Below are positions 28,146 through 36,805 of a DNA stretch of 37,789 bases, one piece after another. Each line of letters opens with the position of its first letter. The first letter of the stretch is position 1. A program made the translations under genes and the position numbers. Under the pieces are notes generated by a model that ran no database searches, was not told where the DNA came from, and worked only from the letters and a program-made list of their open reading frames with translations. Source of the DNA: Verrucomicrobiota bacterium (GTDB lineage: Bacteria > Verrucomicrobiota > Verrucomicrobiia > Opitutales > Coraliomargaritaceae); the NCBI GenBank assembly GCA_009937095.1, contig JAACDB010000034.1:1-37789 (forward strand). Direction: 5' to 3'.

Positions 28146-29006
28146 ATGTTCGAAAATCTCGACCTCAGTGACCGCGGCGTCTTTCTCACCGCTACCACGC
28201 TTTACGGCCTCGCCGCCGCCCTCGGGTTATACGGCATCCTTCGCCCTAAACCCTACCCACGCATCGGCGTCCTGCCCCTCGTCGCTGTCGCCTTCCTTAT
28301 CCAAACCCTTGCCCTCAACCTTCGCGGTACCGTCGTCGGAGGTTGCCCGCTCGGCAACCCCTATGAGGTCAGTCAATTCATTGCCTGGTCTGCGGCGCTC
28401 CTCTATTTCATTGTCGGCCCGGCATGCCGCCTGCGACTTCTCGGGTTTTTCACCGCCGCCTCTGCCGCCACCCTTGGACTAATAGCCGCCCTCTTACCTG
28501 CTTGGGACTACCCCTATACCACCGGACGCTTCGGAGGTGAACCCTGGATCGAGCTCCATGCTGCTCTTGCCATCTTTAGTTACGGCGTCCTCGCCATTCT
28601 TGCCCTCGTCTCCGCCATGTTCCTCCTGCAGCAACACGGACTCAAACACAAGCGACACCAAGGCATCTACGCGCTCCTTCCCTCGGTCCAACAACTCGAC
28701 ACCATCGCCTCCCGGCTTCTCTTAACCGGAACCATTTGCCTCTCCGCTGCCCTTATTTTCGGCGCCCTTTTCTGGTTCGAAAACCCCGACCGCGTCCCCG
28801 TTTTTAAACTCAGCATGACCGGAATCGTCGGGTTCGGCTACCTCCTTGTGCTCCTCCTTCGCCTCCGTCAACAACTTGTCACCCGCCGTCACGCCTACGC
28901 CACCATCCTCCTCTTTATCTTGGCACTGCTCTCCCTCTGGCCCGTGCAATCCGCCCGCCACCCCGGCTCGCCCCAAGCCCAGCCCGACCTTCAGCAGAAC
29001 CCATGA
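28146..29006 (+). CDS. CcsA/HemX-type cytochrome c assembly membrane protein
   Basis: A 286-residue integral membrane protein with about eight hydrophobic helices. [23 protein letters not shown] (split here as [12 protein letters not shown] and FIAWSA) and [21 protein letters not shown] match the CcsA/HemX pattern, with His in ELHAAL as a haem-ligand candidate. Classic CcsA has a WWD tryptophan-rich motif, which is not clear here; HemX in Bacillus also lacks it and is encoded beside hemA, as this gene is. A role in haem handling or in stabilising glutamyl-tRNA reductase is therefore likelier than cytochrome c ligation. It starts nine bases after hemH, and its stop overlaps the hemA ATG by 4 bases. 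Confidence 0.82.
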   Translation: MFENLDLSDRGVFLTATTLYGLAAALGLYGILRPKPYPRIGVLPLVAVAFLIQTLALNLRGTVVGGCPLGNPYEVSQFIAWSAALLYFIVGPACRLRLLGFFTAASAATLGLIAALLPAWDYPYTTGRFGGEPWIELHAALAIFSYGVLAILALVSAMFLLQQHGLKHKRHQGIYALLPSVQQLDTIASRLLLTGTICLSAALIFGALFWFENPDRVPVFKLSMTGIVGFGYLLVLLLRLRQQLVTRRHAYATILLFILALLSLWPVQSARHPGSPQAQPDLQQNP

Positions 29007-30055
29007 GCCACGCCCATCCGCAATCCCTCTTCGTGCTGGGTTGCTCCCATCACGAAACACCCCTTGAAGTACGCGAGCGCTTCACGCTTAGTCCTGAGCG
29101 TATTCCTGCCCTCCTTCAGGCACTACAGCAATGCTCCAACCTTTCAGAGAGCCTCGTTCTGGCCACCTGTAACCGTTTTGAAATCTACGCCCACGCCCGC
29201 AACGAAAAAGCCCTCCCTGATATTCGGGAAATACTCTGCCAGACCCTGGAAGTCGAAACCGCGCTCCTCAACGCGCACGCTTACCGCCTCCAAAACCTCA
29301 ACGCCATTCAACACGCCTTCAGCCTGGCCGCCGGTCTCGATTCACAAATCCTCGGAGAAACCGAAATCCTCGGGCAAATGAAACAAGCCCTCGCCATCGC
29401 GCAGGAATTTGAAAATACCGGCCCGGTCCTCAACCGCCTCTTCGAAAAAAGTTTTCAATCCGCAAAAATCGTCCGTACCCAGACCGGTATCGACAAAGGA
29501 CAAATCAGTATTGGCAACATTGCCGCCGACCTCGCCAAACGCATCTTCGGCAAACTCCATAAAAACCGAGTCCTCTTAATCGGTTCCGGCGAAGTCGGCC
29601 AACGCACCGCCCAAGCACTTAAAAACCGTGGCGTCCATGACCTCACCGTCAGCAACCGCACCGCCGAAAACGCTCAAGCACTTGCTCAAACTCTCGAAGC
29701 AAGAGAACTCCCCTTCCAGGAACTCACCCAGTCCCTTCATCAATTCGACACCATTATCAGCTCTACCGCCGCTCCAGGGCATATCCTCAGCCGCGAAGAC
29801 TTCCAAACCGCGCAACGTACCCGCCCCGCCCGACCCTTCTTCCTCATCGACCTCGCCATGCCCCGAGACCTCGACCCCGCTCTTGATTCCCTTGAAAATT
29901 GCTACCTCTATAACCTCGACGACCTTGCTGCCATCGCCAATGAAAACCTTGCCCGACGGAGTGACGAATGCCAACCCGCGCGTACCCTTCTCAACACTCA
30001 AGCTTGGCAACTCTGGCTTCAGCTCCGCCGACGCGCCCTTATGCCGGCCGACTGA
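29003..30055 (+). CDS. hemA: Glutamyl-tRNA reductase
   Basis: The first step of the C5 route to 5-aminolevulinate: NADPH reduction of glutamyl-tRNA. 350 residues: [19 protein letters not shown] at the start, nucleophile Cys56 in [30 protein letters not shown], the NADPH-binding [23 protein letters not shown] and [11 protein letters not shown]. Typical enzymes have 410-450 residues, so the C-terminal dimerisation domain is short here, ending soon after [16 protein letters not shown]. The ATGA overlap with the CcsA/HemX gene indicates translational coupling. The pathway neighbours hemH and ccsA precede it in the same transcript; hemL, hemB and hemC are not in the window. Confidence 0.95.
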   Translation: MSHAHPQSLFVLGCSHHETPLEVRERFTLSPERIPALLQALQQCSNLSESLVLATCNRFEIYAHARNEKALPDIREILCQTLEVETALLNAHAYRLQNLNAIQHAFSLAAGLDSQILGETEILGQMKQALAIAQEFENTGPVLNRLFEKSFQSAKIVRTQTGIDKGQISIGNIAADLAKRIFGKLHKNRVLLIGSGEVGQRTAQALKNRGVHDLTVSNRTAENAQALAQTLEARELPFQELTQSLHQFDTIISSTAAPGHILSREDFQTAQRTRPARPFFLIDLAMPRDLDPALDSLENCYLYNLDDLAAIANENLARRSDECQPARTLLNTQAWQLWLQLRRRALMPAD

Positions 30056-30089
30056 ATCAATAAGTTGAGCTCGAAAAGTAACGGCCACA

Positions 30090-30758
30090 CTAGGCGAGTG
30101 GACGCACGAGAATTTTTTGCGCCGCTCCCATGCCCATGGTGAGCGTTTTATCGGAGGCACCCACTGAGAGGGTGACGGCATCCGCACCGGAGGAACGCGA
30201 GTTTACCACGACCCGCTCACCGGGATTCAAGCCCACCTCGGTCAGGTAGTTCAGGAATGCATTATCCTGATCGGAGACCCGCGCAACTTCATGCGGTATA
30301 CTCGTGGGACAATCTGCAAGGCTCTCAAATTGGTCTGCCCGCAATTCACCCTCGGCATTGGGAATAGGGTCTCCGTGGGGATCTTCCGTTGGGTGGCCGA
30401 GGCGTCGGTCGATGCGCTCAAGCAAGCGGTCGGAAATAACGTGTTCCAACAACTCGGCCTCTTCGTGTACCTCTGACCAGTCAAAGCCAAGCACCTCTAC
30501 GAGGAATTGTTCAATAAGGCGGTGGCGGCGCAAAACATGTAGCGCAAGGGCGCGACCCTGCTGCGTAAGCTGAACGCCCACCCGTGGGGAATAACTTGCA
30601 AGCCCTGCCTCGGCGAGCGCCTTGACCATGGTGGTCGCAGTCCCGGGCACCACCCCCAAAGCTTCCGCCACCCGTCCCATGGAGGCTTCACCGTTTTCCG
30701 ATGCTTCCTCAAGGGCATAGATGTGTTTGATATAATCCTCGACCGTGGCGCTGGGCAT
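30090..30758 (-). CDS. DtxR/MntR-family metal-dependent regulator
   Basis: A 222-residue metal-responsive repressor. The N-terminal winged helix contains VEDYIKHIYALEEAS, MGRVAEALGVVPGTATTMVK and YSPRVGVQLTQQGR. The dimerisation and metal-binding domain has HRLIEQFLVEVLGFDWSEVH, HEEAELLEHVISD and GHPTEDPHGDPIP, with the His and Glu ligands typical of the family. The C-terminal part (about 150-222: LNPGERVVVNSRSSGADAV) is an FeoA/SH3-like domain. It could respond to manganese or iron; the ligand set alone does not decide. It is divergent from a permease-like gene across 91 bases, which makes that gene a likely target. Confidence 0.92.
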   Translation of the reverse strand: MPSATVEDYIKHIYALEEASENGEASMGRVAEALGVVPGTATTMVKALAEAGLASYSPRVGVQLTQQGRALALHVLRRHRLIEQFLVEVLGFDWSEVHEEAELLEHVISDRLLERIDRRLGHPTEDPHGDPIPNAEGELRADQFESLADCPTSIPHEVARVSDQDNAFLNYLTEVGLNPGERVVVNSRSSGADAVTLSVGASDKTLTMGMGAAQKILVRPLA

Positions 30759-30849
30759 ACCCCCAACATTTATTCATCCCGCCGCTGCGCCAAGTCCATT
30801 TTTTAAATGCGTGTTGTCTCGCGCTACCTTTATCGCTTACCCTCATGCC

Positions 30850-31908
30850 ATGGTAAACCACGCCTTACTCTTCCTCACGACCACTTGGCAATTAATTGCG
30901 GAGATGGCGCCCTACCTCCTCTTCGGCTTCCTTGCCGCAGGTGGCCTGCATTACTTTATTCGCCCAAACTTCATTCAACAACAACTCGGCAAGCGGGGTT
31001 TTACGGGGATAGTAAAAGCCGCCCTGCTGGGTGTGCCCATGCCGCTTTGTTCCTGCTCGGTCATTCCGGTCGCAGGTTCCCTTCACAAAAACGGTGCTAG
31101 TCGTGGAGCCACCGCCGCTTTCCTTAGCTCCACACCACAGACCGGAATCGACAGCATCCTTGCAACCTATGCGCTCATGGGTGGCCCCTTTGCAATCATT
31201 CGGGTTGTTGTGGCATTCATCAGTGGGCTCCTCAGTGGTGCCTTAATCGAGCGTTTTGCTCCAGAAAAACCAACCTTTAAACCGATCAGCGAACCGACGT
31301 TCACCCCGCTCGCCGACACCCCCGCTCCCTGTTGTGCGAAACCCAAGTCCCCCAACCTGCGAGAGGGCTTGCGGCACGGACTCCTAACCCTGCCCGCCGA
31401 TCTCGCCCCGGCGCTGGCATTGGGTCGCCTCCTCGCAGGTCTGCTCACCGTGCTGCTTCCGGGGCACTGGCTGGGCTCGCAAATCGACTCCACCTTGGCA
31501 GCCTATACCCTTGCCACCTTATTGAGCCTGCCGCTTTACGTCTGCGCCACCGCTTCTATTCCGCTCGCCTACGCCCTCCTCGCAGCAGGTCTCAGTCCGG
31601 GCGCGGCGCTCATTTTTCTTATTGTAGGGCCGGCTACCAACACCACTACCGTCATTGCCACTTGGCAAATGCTCGGACGCAAAGCCACTCTCTTTTACCT
31701 CGCGGGTCTTTTATTAGTCGCGTGGTTGGCGGGTGCGGGCTTCGACGCTTTATCCGGCAGTTGGAATATTTCAGAGGGCGTACATTCCCATACCGCCGCC
31801 CTACAAATCGGGCAACACTTGGCCGGGGCGGTATTGGTCGCCCTCCTTTTTAGCGCGTGGCTCTGGAACCGCCGCTCGAAAAAGAAGCAAGCCTGTTGCG
31901 CGAGCTAG
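30850..31908 (+). CDS. Permease of the DUF318/SO_0444 efflux family
   Basis: A 352-residue membrane protein of about eight to ten helices. GVPMPLCSCSVIPVAGSLHK, GASRGATAAFLSSTPQTGID and the repeated-half motif LPLYVCATASIPLAYALLAA with FLIVGPATNTTTVIA are hallmarks of the DUF318/SO_0444 permeases, related to ArsP. Members are linked to export of metals or metalloids. The central cytoplasmic loop has a PCCAKPKS Cys pair and the C-terminus ends KKQACCAS, both possible metal-binding sites. The frame opens at 30745, but ATG 30850 begins the first helix. The divergent DtxR-type regulator suggests control by metal level. The stop interlocks with that of fmt by 4 bases. Confidence 0.85.
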   Translation: MVNHALLFLTTTWQLIAEMAPYLLFGFLAAGGLHYFIRPNFIQQQLGKRGFTGIVKAALLGVPMPLCSCSVIPVAGSLHKNGASRGATAAFLSSTPQTGIDSILATYALMGGPFAIIRVVVAFISGLLSGALIERFAPEKPTFKPISEPTFTPLADTPAPCCAKPKSPNLREGLRHGLLTLPADLAPALALGRLLAGLLTVLLPGHWLGSQIDSTLAAYTLATLLSLPLYVCATASIPLAYALLAAGLSPGAALIFLIVGPATNTTTVIATWQMLGRKATLFYLAGLLLVAWLAGAGFDALSGSWNISEGVHSHTAALQIGQHLAGAVLVALLFSAWLWNRRSKKKQACCAS

Positions 31909-32885
31909 AGGGTTTCGCGTACAAGGGGTTCTGCAGTACCGCCCTGTAGCTCGGCACCTTCACTGATAGGAAACCCGCGCAGGAATTCCCCTACCGGCAA
32001 CATCCGCCCGCCGGGACGTTGTAATTCATGCAGGCATAGCACGCCCGAGGCCGTCGAAACCACCAAGCCGTCTTTATTGGCTGAGCACACCCTGCCCGGC
32101 GCAATATCTGCGTCCTGCAAAATGACCCGGGCGCTTCCACCCTTGATGCGGGTATTGTTAAACTCAAAGTATGCACCGGGCCAGGGAGTAAAGGCGCGCA
32201 CACGAGACTCCAGTTGCGCCGCAGTCTGATTAAAATCCAAGGCTCCGTCGCGCTTGTGAATCTTACGGCAATAACTCACCGCAGTAGCATCCTGAGGTTC
32301 AAAGGAAAGACTACCATCCAGTAAACCAGCCAGGTTGCGCTCAAGTAGTGGCACCACCGCTTCACCGAGGCGGGCACGCAGACTGAGCGATGTATCCGTT
32401 TTTTCAATACTGATGCGTTCAACATCCCCAACCCCGCCGGCATCCATTGCTCCTCCTACCTGCATAAGACTAACCCCGGTCTCGGTATCGCCCTCCGCAA
32501 GGGCAGTCTCCACCGGGGATGCGCCACGATATGCCGGCAGGATTGAGCCGTGAAAATTGAACATTCCGCCGACACTGGCTTCGCGTACCACCCGTGGTAA
32601 AAAATGCCCGTAGGCCATTACCAGTGAAAGTTGAACCCCTGCCTCTGTGATCCATCTACCCAAGTCCGCATCGGGTTTTTCAGGCTGGAGGAGCGTTATC
32701 CCTTTTTCCTTCGCCCAAGCGGCGGCGGGGTTGGCCTGCAATTGCTTGCCCCGCCCGCTGGGTCGGTCAGGTTGCGAAACCAATGCGTGTAAGGACGGCC
32801 CTGTCTCCCGCAACCCATAGAGGTAATTCAAAACAGGAAGGCAAATAGCATCCGCACCGAAAAAGATGATTTTGGCGTCAGGCAT
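31905..32885 (-). CDS. fmt: Methionyl-tRNA formyltransferase
   Basis: Formylates initiator Met-tRNA using 10-formyltetrahydrofolate. 326 residues: KIIFFGADAICLPVLNYL at the N-terminus, QPDRPSGRGKQLQANPAAAW (the SRRG-type loop region), and FNFHGSILPAYRGASPVETA with the catalytic Asn and His. GVSLMQVGGAMDAGGV has the conserved Asp, and a C-terminal OB domain (about 210-326) includes RAFTPWPGAYFEFNN. It is the downstream partner of the exonuclease gene, overlapping by 8 bases. No def (peptide deformylase) gene is nearby, although fmt and def are often neighbours elsewhere. Confidence 0.95.
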   Translation of the reverse strand: MPDAKIIFFGADAICLPVLNYLYGLRETGPSLHALVSQPDRPSGRGKQLQANPAAAWAKEKGITLLQPEKPDADLGRWITEAGVQLSLVMAYGHFLPRVVREASVGGMFNFHGSILPAYRGASPVETALAEGDTETGVSLMQVGGAMDAGGVGDVERISIEKTDTSLSLRARLGEAVVPLLERNLAGLLDGSLSFEPQDATAVSYCRKIHKRDGALDFNQTAAQLESRVRAFTPWPGAYFEFNNTRIKGGSARVILQDADIAPGRVCSANKDGLVVSTASGVLCLHELQRPGGRMLPVGEFLRGFPISEGAELQGGTAEPLVRETL

Positions 32886-33552
32886 CGTCAGGGAATTCAG
32901 TTTGGCTGAGGGCTTCGCGGGCGTCTCCAGAAGGGGCGCTTTGTTGAAGTAACCAGGTAAGCGTCACCCCTTTTAAGGCGGGTTCCTGAAATAAATGCAA
33001 GAGCAGGCATGCCGAAGCGAGGGCATCGTAAAGTGCGGAATGGTAACGGCGGCGGTTTTTCGGGCAGCATGCCAATGCGTGGGACTCGAGGTTTCCCCTC
33101 AAGCTGAAGGTCTCGATAAGGTCACCTAAGTTGTGGCGTTCGAGATCAGGATAGAGGCGGCGGTAAATTTGAAGGGTGTCCAGCCATGGCCCCCAATCAG
33201 CGATTTCAGCGCCCGAATCGAGTCGGGCAAAATCCGGTGATCGGCGCGGACAACTCCATACATCCGTCAAAAGGGCGGCCTCGTAGCCGGCGTTATGGGC
33301 GCACAGCGGTCCACTGGCGCGCAATCCGGCAAAGTAGTCCCAGTCCTCGCTGAAAGGTTTTGCGTCTGTTAGTAACTGCCGGTCGATGCCGTGTTGCTGA
33401 ATTTCCCGCGCATGCATCGTGCCAGTCGGAGCACACAGACGGGTGCGGGCTTCTGTAAGACTGCTCCCACGTAAAGTGACCACGCCATACTCCACGATGC
33501 CGCTCCGGCGGCTCCCCTCGAAGTCAATCACGTGTATGGGAGTTTCCAACAT
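32878..33552 (-). CDS. DEDDh-family 3'-5' exonuclease
   Basis: A 224-residue exonuclease related to the epsilon-subunit/RNase T group. Exo I is Asp10-x-Glu12 in HVIDFEGSRRSG. Exo II reads CAHNAGYEAAL, where Glu stands in place of the usual Asp (HNAxFD), a conservative change that may still bind metal. Exo III is HSALYDALASA (His-x4-Asp). The remainder (WGPWLDTLQIYRRLYPDLERHNLGDL) is typical. The substrate, DNA or RNA, cannot be told from sequence. The frame extends far upstream to 34053, but that part runs antisense to the HisN-like gene; ATG 33552 is the sensible start. It is coupled to fmt by an 8-base overlap. Confidence 0.87.
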   Translation of the reverse strand: MLETPIHVIDFEGSRRSGIVEYGVVTLRGSSLTEARTRLCAPTGTMHAREIQQHGIDRQLLTDAKPFSEDWDYFAGLRASGPLCAHNAGYEAALLTDVWSCPRRSPDFARLDSGAEIADWGPWLDTLQIYRRLYPDLERHNLGDLIETFSLRGNLESHALACCPKNRRRYHSALYDALASACLLLHLFQEPALKGVTLTWLLQQSAPSGDAREALSQTEFPDDA

Positions 33553-33630
33553 GACGCTATACTTGGGGAAGCTGCGCCAGAGGTCGAACCCCGAGTGCGT
33601 TTTTTCAAACTTCTGCGGTTGCTTCTGTAG

Positions 33631-33652
33631 GGAGGAACGCACAAGTTCCTCC
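33631..33652 (+). promoter_or_regulatory. Hairpin upstream of the HisN-like gene
   Basis: A perfect 8-bp stem (GGAGGAAC 33631-33638 with GTTCCTCC 33645-33652) and a 6-base loop end eight bases before ATG 33661. The left arm holds a GGAGG, too far from the ATG to act as a ribosome binding site itself. It is the strongest of four start-proximal hairpins in this window, and could be a regulatory or transcript-stabilising element. Confidence 0.4.
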
Positions 33653-33660
33653 AATACAAT

Positions 33661-34455
33661 ATGATTGTCATGTCTGAACTCAGCACCGAACAAAACAAAA
33701 GCTTTAAAGCCTTCGCGGAAGAACTCTGCCATGAAGCCGCTAAGGAAATTCTGCCACATTACGGCCCCGAGGTCGAAATCGAACGCAAATCGGATGCCAC
33801 TCCGGTAACGCTCGCCGACCGCAACGCCGAAAAACGCATCCGCGAAATCATCAAGGAACGCTACCCCGAGCATGGCATCATTGGCGAAGAATACGGGAAA
33901 GAACGCGAAGATGCGGAATTTGTTTGGGTACTTGATCCGGTGGACGGGACAAAATCCTTCATTTCGGGAGTACCGCTTTTTGCGACCCTCATTGCGCTCC
34001 TGCACAAAGGACGCCCGGTGATCGGCGCGATCAACCAGCCCGTAAGCGAACAACTCATCTTGGGTGACGGCACGGTAACGACTTTAAATGGAAAACCGGT
34101 ATGTGGACGTGAAACCGCGAGCCTCGCAGAAGCAACGCTCAGCACTACCGATCCCATTCGCCCAACCCTTTGGCAAAACGATACCCGCTGGGATGACCTC
34201 CCGCCAAAAACCGCCCTATATCGCTCCTGGGGCGACGCGGGGGGATACATCCTGCTTTGCTCGGGCTTCATTGATATTATGTGTGACCCGCTCATGGAAA
34301 TCTGGGACTGCGCTGCCATCCTCCCCTGCCTCGAGGGCGCGGGCTTCAAAGCGACCGGTTGGAAGGGAGGCGATGCTTTTGACGAACGTTGCATCATTGC
34401 CGCCAAACCAAACCTGCACGCAGACGTCATGAAAACCCTCTATCCGGCCCTTTAG
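33661..34455 (+). CDS. Inositol-monophosphatase-family phosphatase, HisN-like
   Basis: A 264-residue magnesium-dependent phosphatase. Metal ligands are visible in GIIGEEYGKER (Glu), WVLDPVDGTKSFISGVPLF (Asp, Asp) and MEIWDCAAILPCLEGAG (Asp). The TKSFISG sequence is characteristic of the histidinol-phosphatase (HisN) branch rather than of CysQ or SuhB. It would remove phosphate from histidinol phosphate, the penultimate histidine step, consistent with hisG elsewhere in the window, but family members are promiscuous. ATG 33670 (Met4) is an alternative start. The gene is divergent from the exonuclease gene and is preceded by an 8-bp hairpin. Confidence 0.88.
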   Translation: MIVMSELSTEQNKSFKAFAEELCHEAAKEILPHYGPEVEIERKSDATPVTLADRNAEKRIREIIKERYPEHGIIGEEYGKEREDAEFVWVLDPVDGTKSFISGVPLFATLIALLHKGRPVIGAINQPVSEQLILGDGTVTTLNGKPVCGRETASLAEATLSTTDPIRPTLWQNDTRWDDLPPKTALYRSWGDAGGYILLCSGFIDIMCDPLMEIWDCAAILPCLEGAGFKATGWKGGDAFDERCIIAAKPNLHADVMKTLYPAL

Positions 34456-34548
34456 GCGTTGCCAGCGTGAGGGTCTCAGTGAACAATTTAATGCCATAAC
34501 AAACAAAGCGAGACTCGCAAAACCCACGCATCCTTCATTGCTTGAATA

Positions 34549-36366
34549 GTGGCCGCGATAATTGAATTTTTAAAAAGATCCCTGCAGACAGCACGGCACT
34601 ACAACGCGCTTCAGTATTTTCCGTTGCGCCACACGCTCTCGCGTTATCAAGGCAGTGACTTTTCCGGGGACTTGAGAGCCGGCATCAACGTCGCCCTCCT
34701 CGCCTTCCCACAGGGTATGGCATACGCCCTCATTGCGGGTCTCCCAATTCAATACGGCATTTACGGCTCGGCGGTAGCCTGCCTAGTTGCGCCCTTCTTC
34801 TCCCGCAGCCGCTTCATCACGCTTGGCCCGACCAACGCCACCGCGGTCATGCTCTTCTCGGCCTTTGCCAGCATGGGCATCACGGGAGCGGACAAAATTA
34901 TCTACGTTCCGCTGCTTATTCTCCTGACCGGTTGCTTCATCGCAGTGGGTGCCTATTTCAAGGTCGCCAATCTAGTACAATACATTTCCCGCTCGGTCAT
35001 CACCGGCTATATCACCGCCGCTGCTCTCCTGATCATTACCAATCAAATCCCCAAGGCCCTTGGCCTTGAAATGGAAGCTAAGGGCGCGACCTTTTTTGAA
35101 TCCATCCGTCTCATGGCGGCTTCATTGGATTCCGTCCATTGGCTCACCATCGCAGTGAGTGTCATCACCGCCATCGTTTACCTCCTTCTCAACTGGCGGG
35201 TTCGCATCCTGCCCAATGTCGCCATATCCCTGGTGCTCGTCAGCGCCCTGAATGCCCTCTTGATTGGCCCGGAATCGCAAACCGGCATCCAGCACCTGAA
35301 CGCCATTGATGCCAGCACCTGGACCATCGGCATGCCGACCATCACCAGCGAATCCCTGAGTATGCTGGTAAGCCCCGCCCTTGCGATTGCCTTGCTCTGC
35401 GTACTTGAGGGTCTCTCCATCGGAAAATCCCTCGCCGCCAAAACGGGCGCACGCCTCGATGCCAATCAAGCCATGTTTTCCATCGGGATGTCCAATATTG
35501 CTTGCGCCTTCTGTTCCGGAATGCCCGCCTCGGGTTCCCTAACCCGCTCTACCCTGAGCGAGGCCAGCAAGGGGCGCACCCCCATCGCGAGCCTGATCAG
35601 CGGCCTACTCGTCCTTATCGGAGCCTTTATCATCGGCCCCCTTACCGGGTATATTCCCCAGTGTGTCCTTGCAGTACTCGTCATCACTATCGGTATCGCC
35701 CTCATCAATACCAAAAGCATCCGCATCGTTACGCATGCCACCCGCTCCGATGCCATCGTCTTTGGGGTCACTTTCCTCAGCGGCCTCCTGCTTCCCCTCG
35801 ATACCGCCATCTATTCCGGTGTCGCAATTTCCATCATGCTTTTCCTCAAAAAAGCCGCCCGTCCGGAAATGGTCGAATACACTTTCAATGACAGCGGGCA
35901 ACTAGCGGAAATGGCGACTCCTGAAGAGCGCAACACCCCCGAGGTTTCCATTGTCCACGTCGAGGGCGAACTCTTCTTTGGAGCCGCCGATCTTTTCCGC
36001 GATCAGATGCGCCGTATTTGCGAGGATCCCAACCTCAAAATCGTCATCCTTAAAATGCGCAACGCCCACCACATGGATGCCTCCGGTGTCATGGCACTCG
36101 AAGAATTGATTCACTACATGAATGAAATGGGGCGCTACCTCATCCTCAGTGAGGCCAAGACCGACCTCATCCGCGTCCTAAAAAACGCGCGCCTCTACGA
36201 CTACATTGAGGAGCGCAACATCTTTGAGGACGAAACGCACAACCCCACCCTTTCAACTGCCAAAGCCCTCAAACGCGCCAAAGAACGTCTCGGACATGAC
36301 GAAGCCAACGTCTCTATTTATGTCGATCCCGTACGCGACCAACTCAAGCAGGGCCAACGGGATTAA
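34549..36366 (+). CDS. SulP-family anion transporter with STAS domain
   Basis: A 605-residue membrane transporter (GTG start). The SulP transmembrane domain runs from about 40 to 420: SGDLRAGINVALLAFPQGMAYA, FITLGPTNATAVML, CAFCSGMPASGSLTRSTLSE and GYIPQCVLAVLVI are conserved. A cytoplasmic STAS domain (about 460-570: VSIVHVEGELFFGAADLF, NAHHMDASGVMALEEL) follows. Substrates of the family include sulfate and bicarbonate; the sequence does not decide between them. A beta-carbonic anhydrase is encoded in the same window but 14 kb away, so a bicarbonate role is only a possibility. The 93-base gap after the HisN-like gene contains no clear promoter. The stop interlocks with ruvX. Confidence 0.95.
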   Translation: MAAIIEFLKRSLQTARHYNALQYFPLRHTLSRYQGSDFSGDLRAGINVALLAFPQGMAYALIAGLPIQYGIYGSAVACLVAPFFSRSRFITLGPTNATAVMLFSAFASMGITGADKIIYVPLLILLTGCFIAVGAYFKVANLVQYISRSVITGYITAAALLIITNQIPKALGLEMEAKGATFFESIRLMAASLDSVHWLTIAVSVITAIVYLLLNWRVRILPNVAISLVLVSALNALLIGPESQTGIQHLNAIDASTWTIGMPTITSESLSMLVSPALAIALLCVLEGLSIGKSLAAKTGARLDANQAMFSIGMSNIACAFCSGMPASGSLTRSTLSEASKGRTPIASLISGLLVLIGAFIIGPLTGYIPQCVLAVLVITIGIALINTKSIRIVTHATRSDAIVFGVTFLSGLLLPLDTAIYSGVAISIMLFLKKAARPEMVEYTFNDSGQLAEMATPEERNTPEVSIVHVEGELFFGAADLFRDQMRRICEDPNLKIVILKMRNAHHMDASGVMALEELIHYMNEMGRYLILSEAKTDLIRVLKNARLYDYIEERNIFEDETHNPTLSTAKALKRAKERLGHDEANVSIYVDPVRDQLKQGQRD

Positions 36367-36797
36367 TCTGCTGCGGGTTCTATCTTTCGGAAGCGTTGCT
36401 CTTCAAGGAAATCCTGCAAAATGAGCGCCGCCGCGCTGGAATCAATGGCGCCACTCTTGCGGTCGGGTTTCTTCTTTGAACCCTTGAGGTGTTGCTCAAC
36501 CGAATGACTCGATAAGCGTTCATCAAGGCGATGCACCGGCAATTTAAAGCGACCCTCCAACACGGCTATAAAAGCATCCACTTCCTTGGCCTTACAGCCA
36601 ACGCTACCGTCCATGTTCAGGGGATAACCCACCACCAAGGCTTCAACCTTCCGTTCGGTGATGGCGGTTTCGATTTCCCGCATGCGCGCCTTTTTGGTGG
36701 AAGCAACCGCCGCGGGGAGCGGCACTGCGATCCCAAGCGCATCCGCGAACGCTAATCCGATTCTTTTTTCGCCCCAATCAATACCAAGATAGTTCAT
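36363..36797 (-). CDS. ruvX: Putative pre-16S rRNA nuclease (RuvX/YqgF)
   Basis: A 144-residue RNase H-like nuclease that helps mature the 16S rRNA 5' end. NYLGIDWGEKRIGLAFAD gives the first Asp. VEALVVGYPLNMDGSVG is the central strand, PVHRLDERLSSHSVE holds the Asp-Glu-Arg, and GAIDSSAAALILQDFLE carries the last Asp. The size is the family norm. The frame extends to 36887, but ATG 36797 starts the conserved domain. It lies eight bases downstream of the manC-type gene on the same strand, so the two are probably co-transcribed. Its stop overlaps the convergent sulP stop by 4 bases. Confidence 0.94.
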   Translation of the reverse strand: MNYLGIDWGEKRIGLAFADALGIAVPLPAAVASTKKARMREIETAITERKVEALVVGYPLNMDGSVGCKAKEVDAFIAVLEGRFKLPVHRLDERLSSHSVEQHLKGSKKKPDRKSGAIDSSAAALILQDFLEEQRFRKIEPAAD

Positions 36798-36805
36798 CAC
36801 CGCAC

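Noticed and set aside
33553-34053. N-terminal extension of the exonuclease frame, 167 codons on the minus strand
   Set aside because: It runs fully antisense to the well-supported HisN-like gene and shows no conserved exonuclease sequence before ATG 33552.
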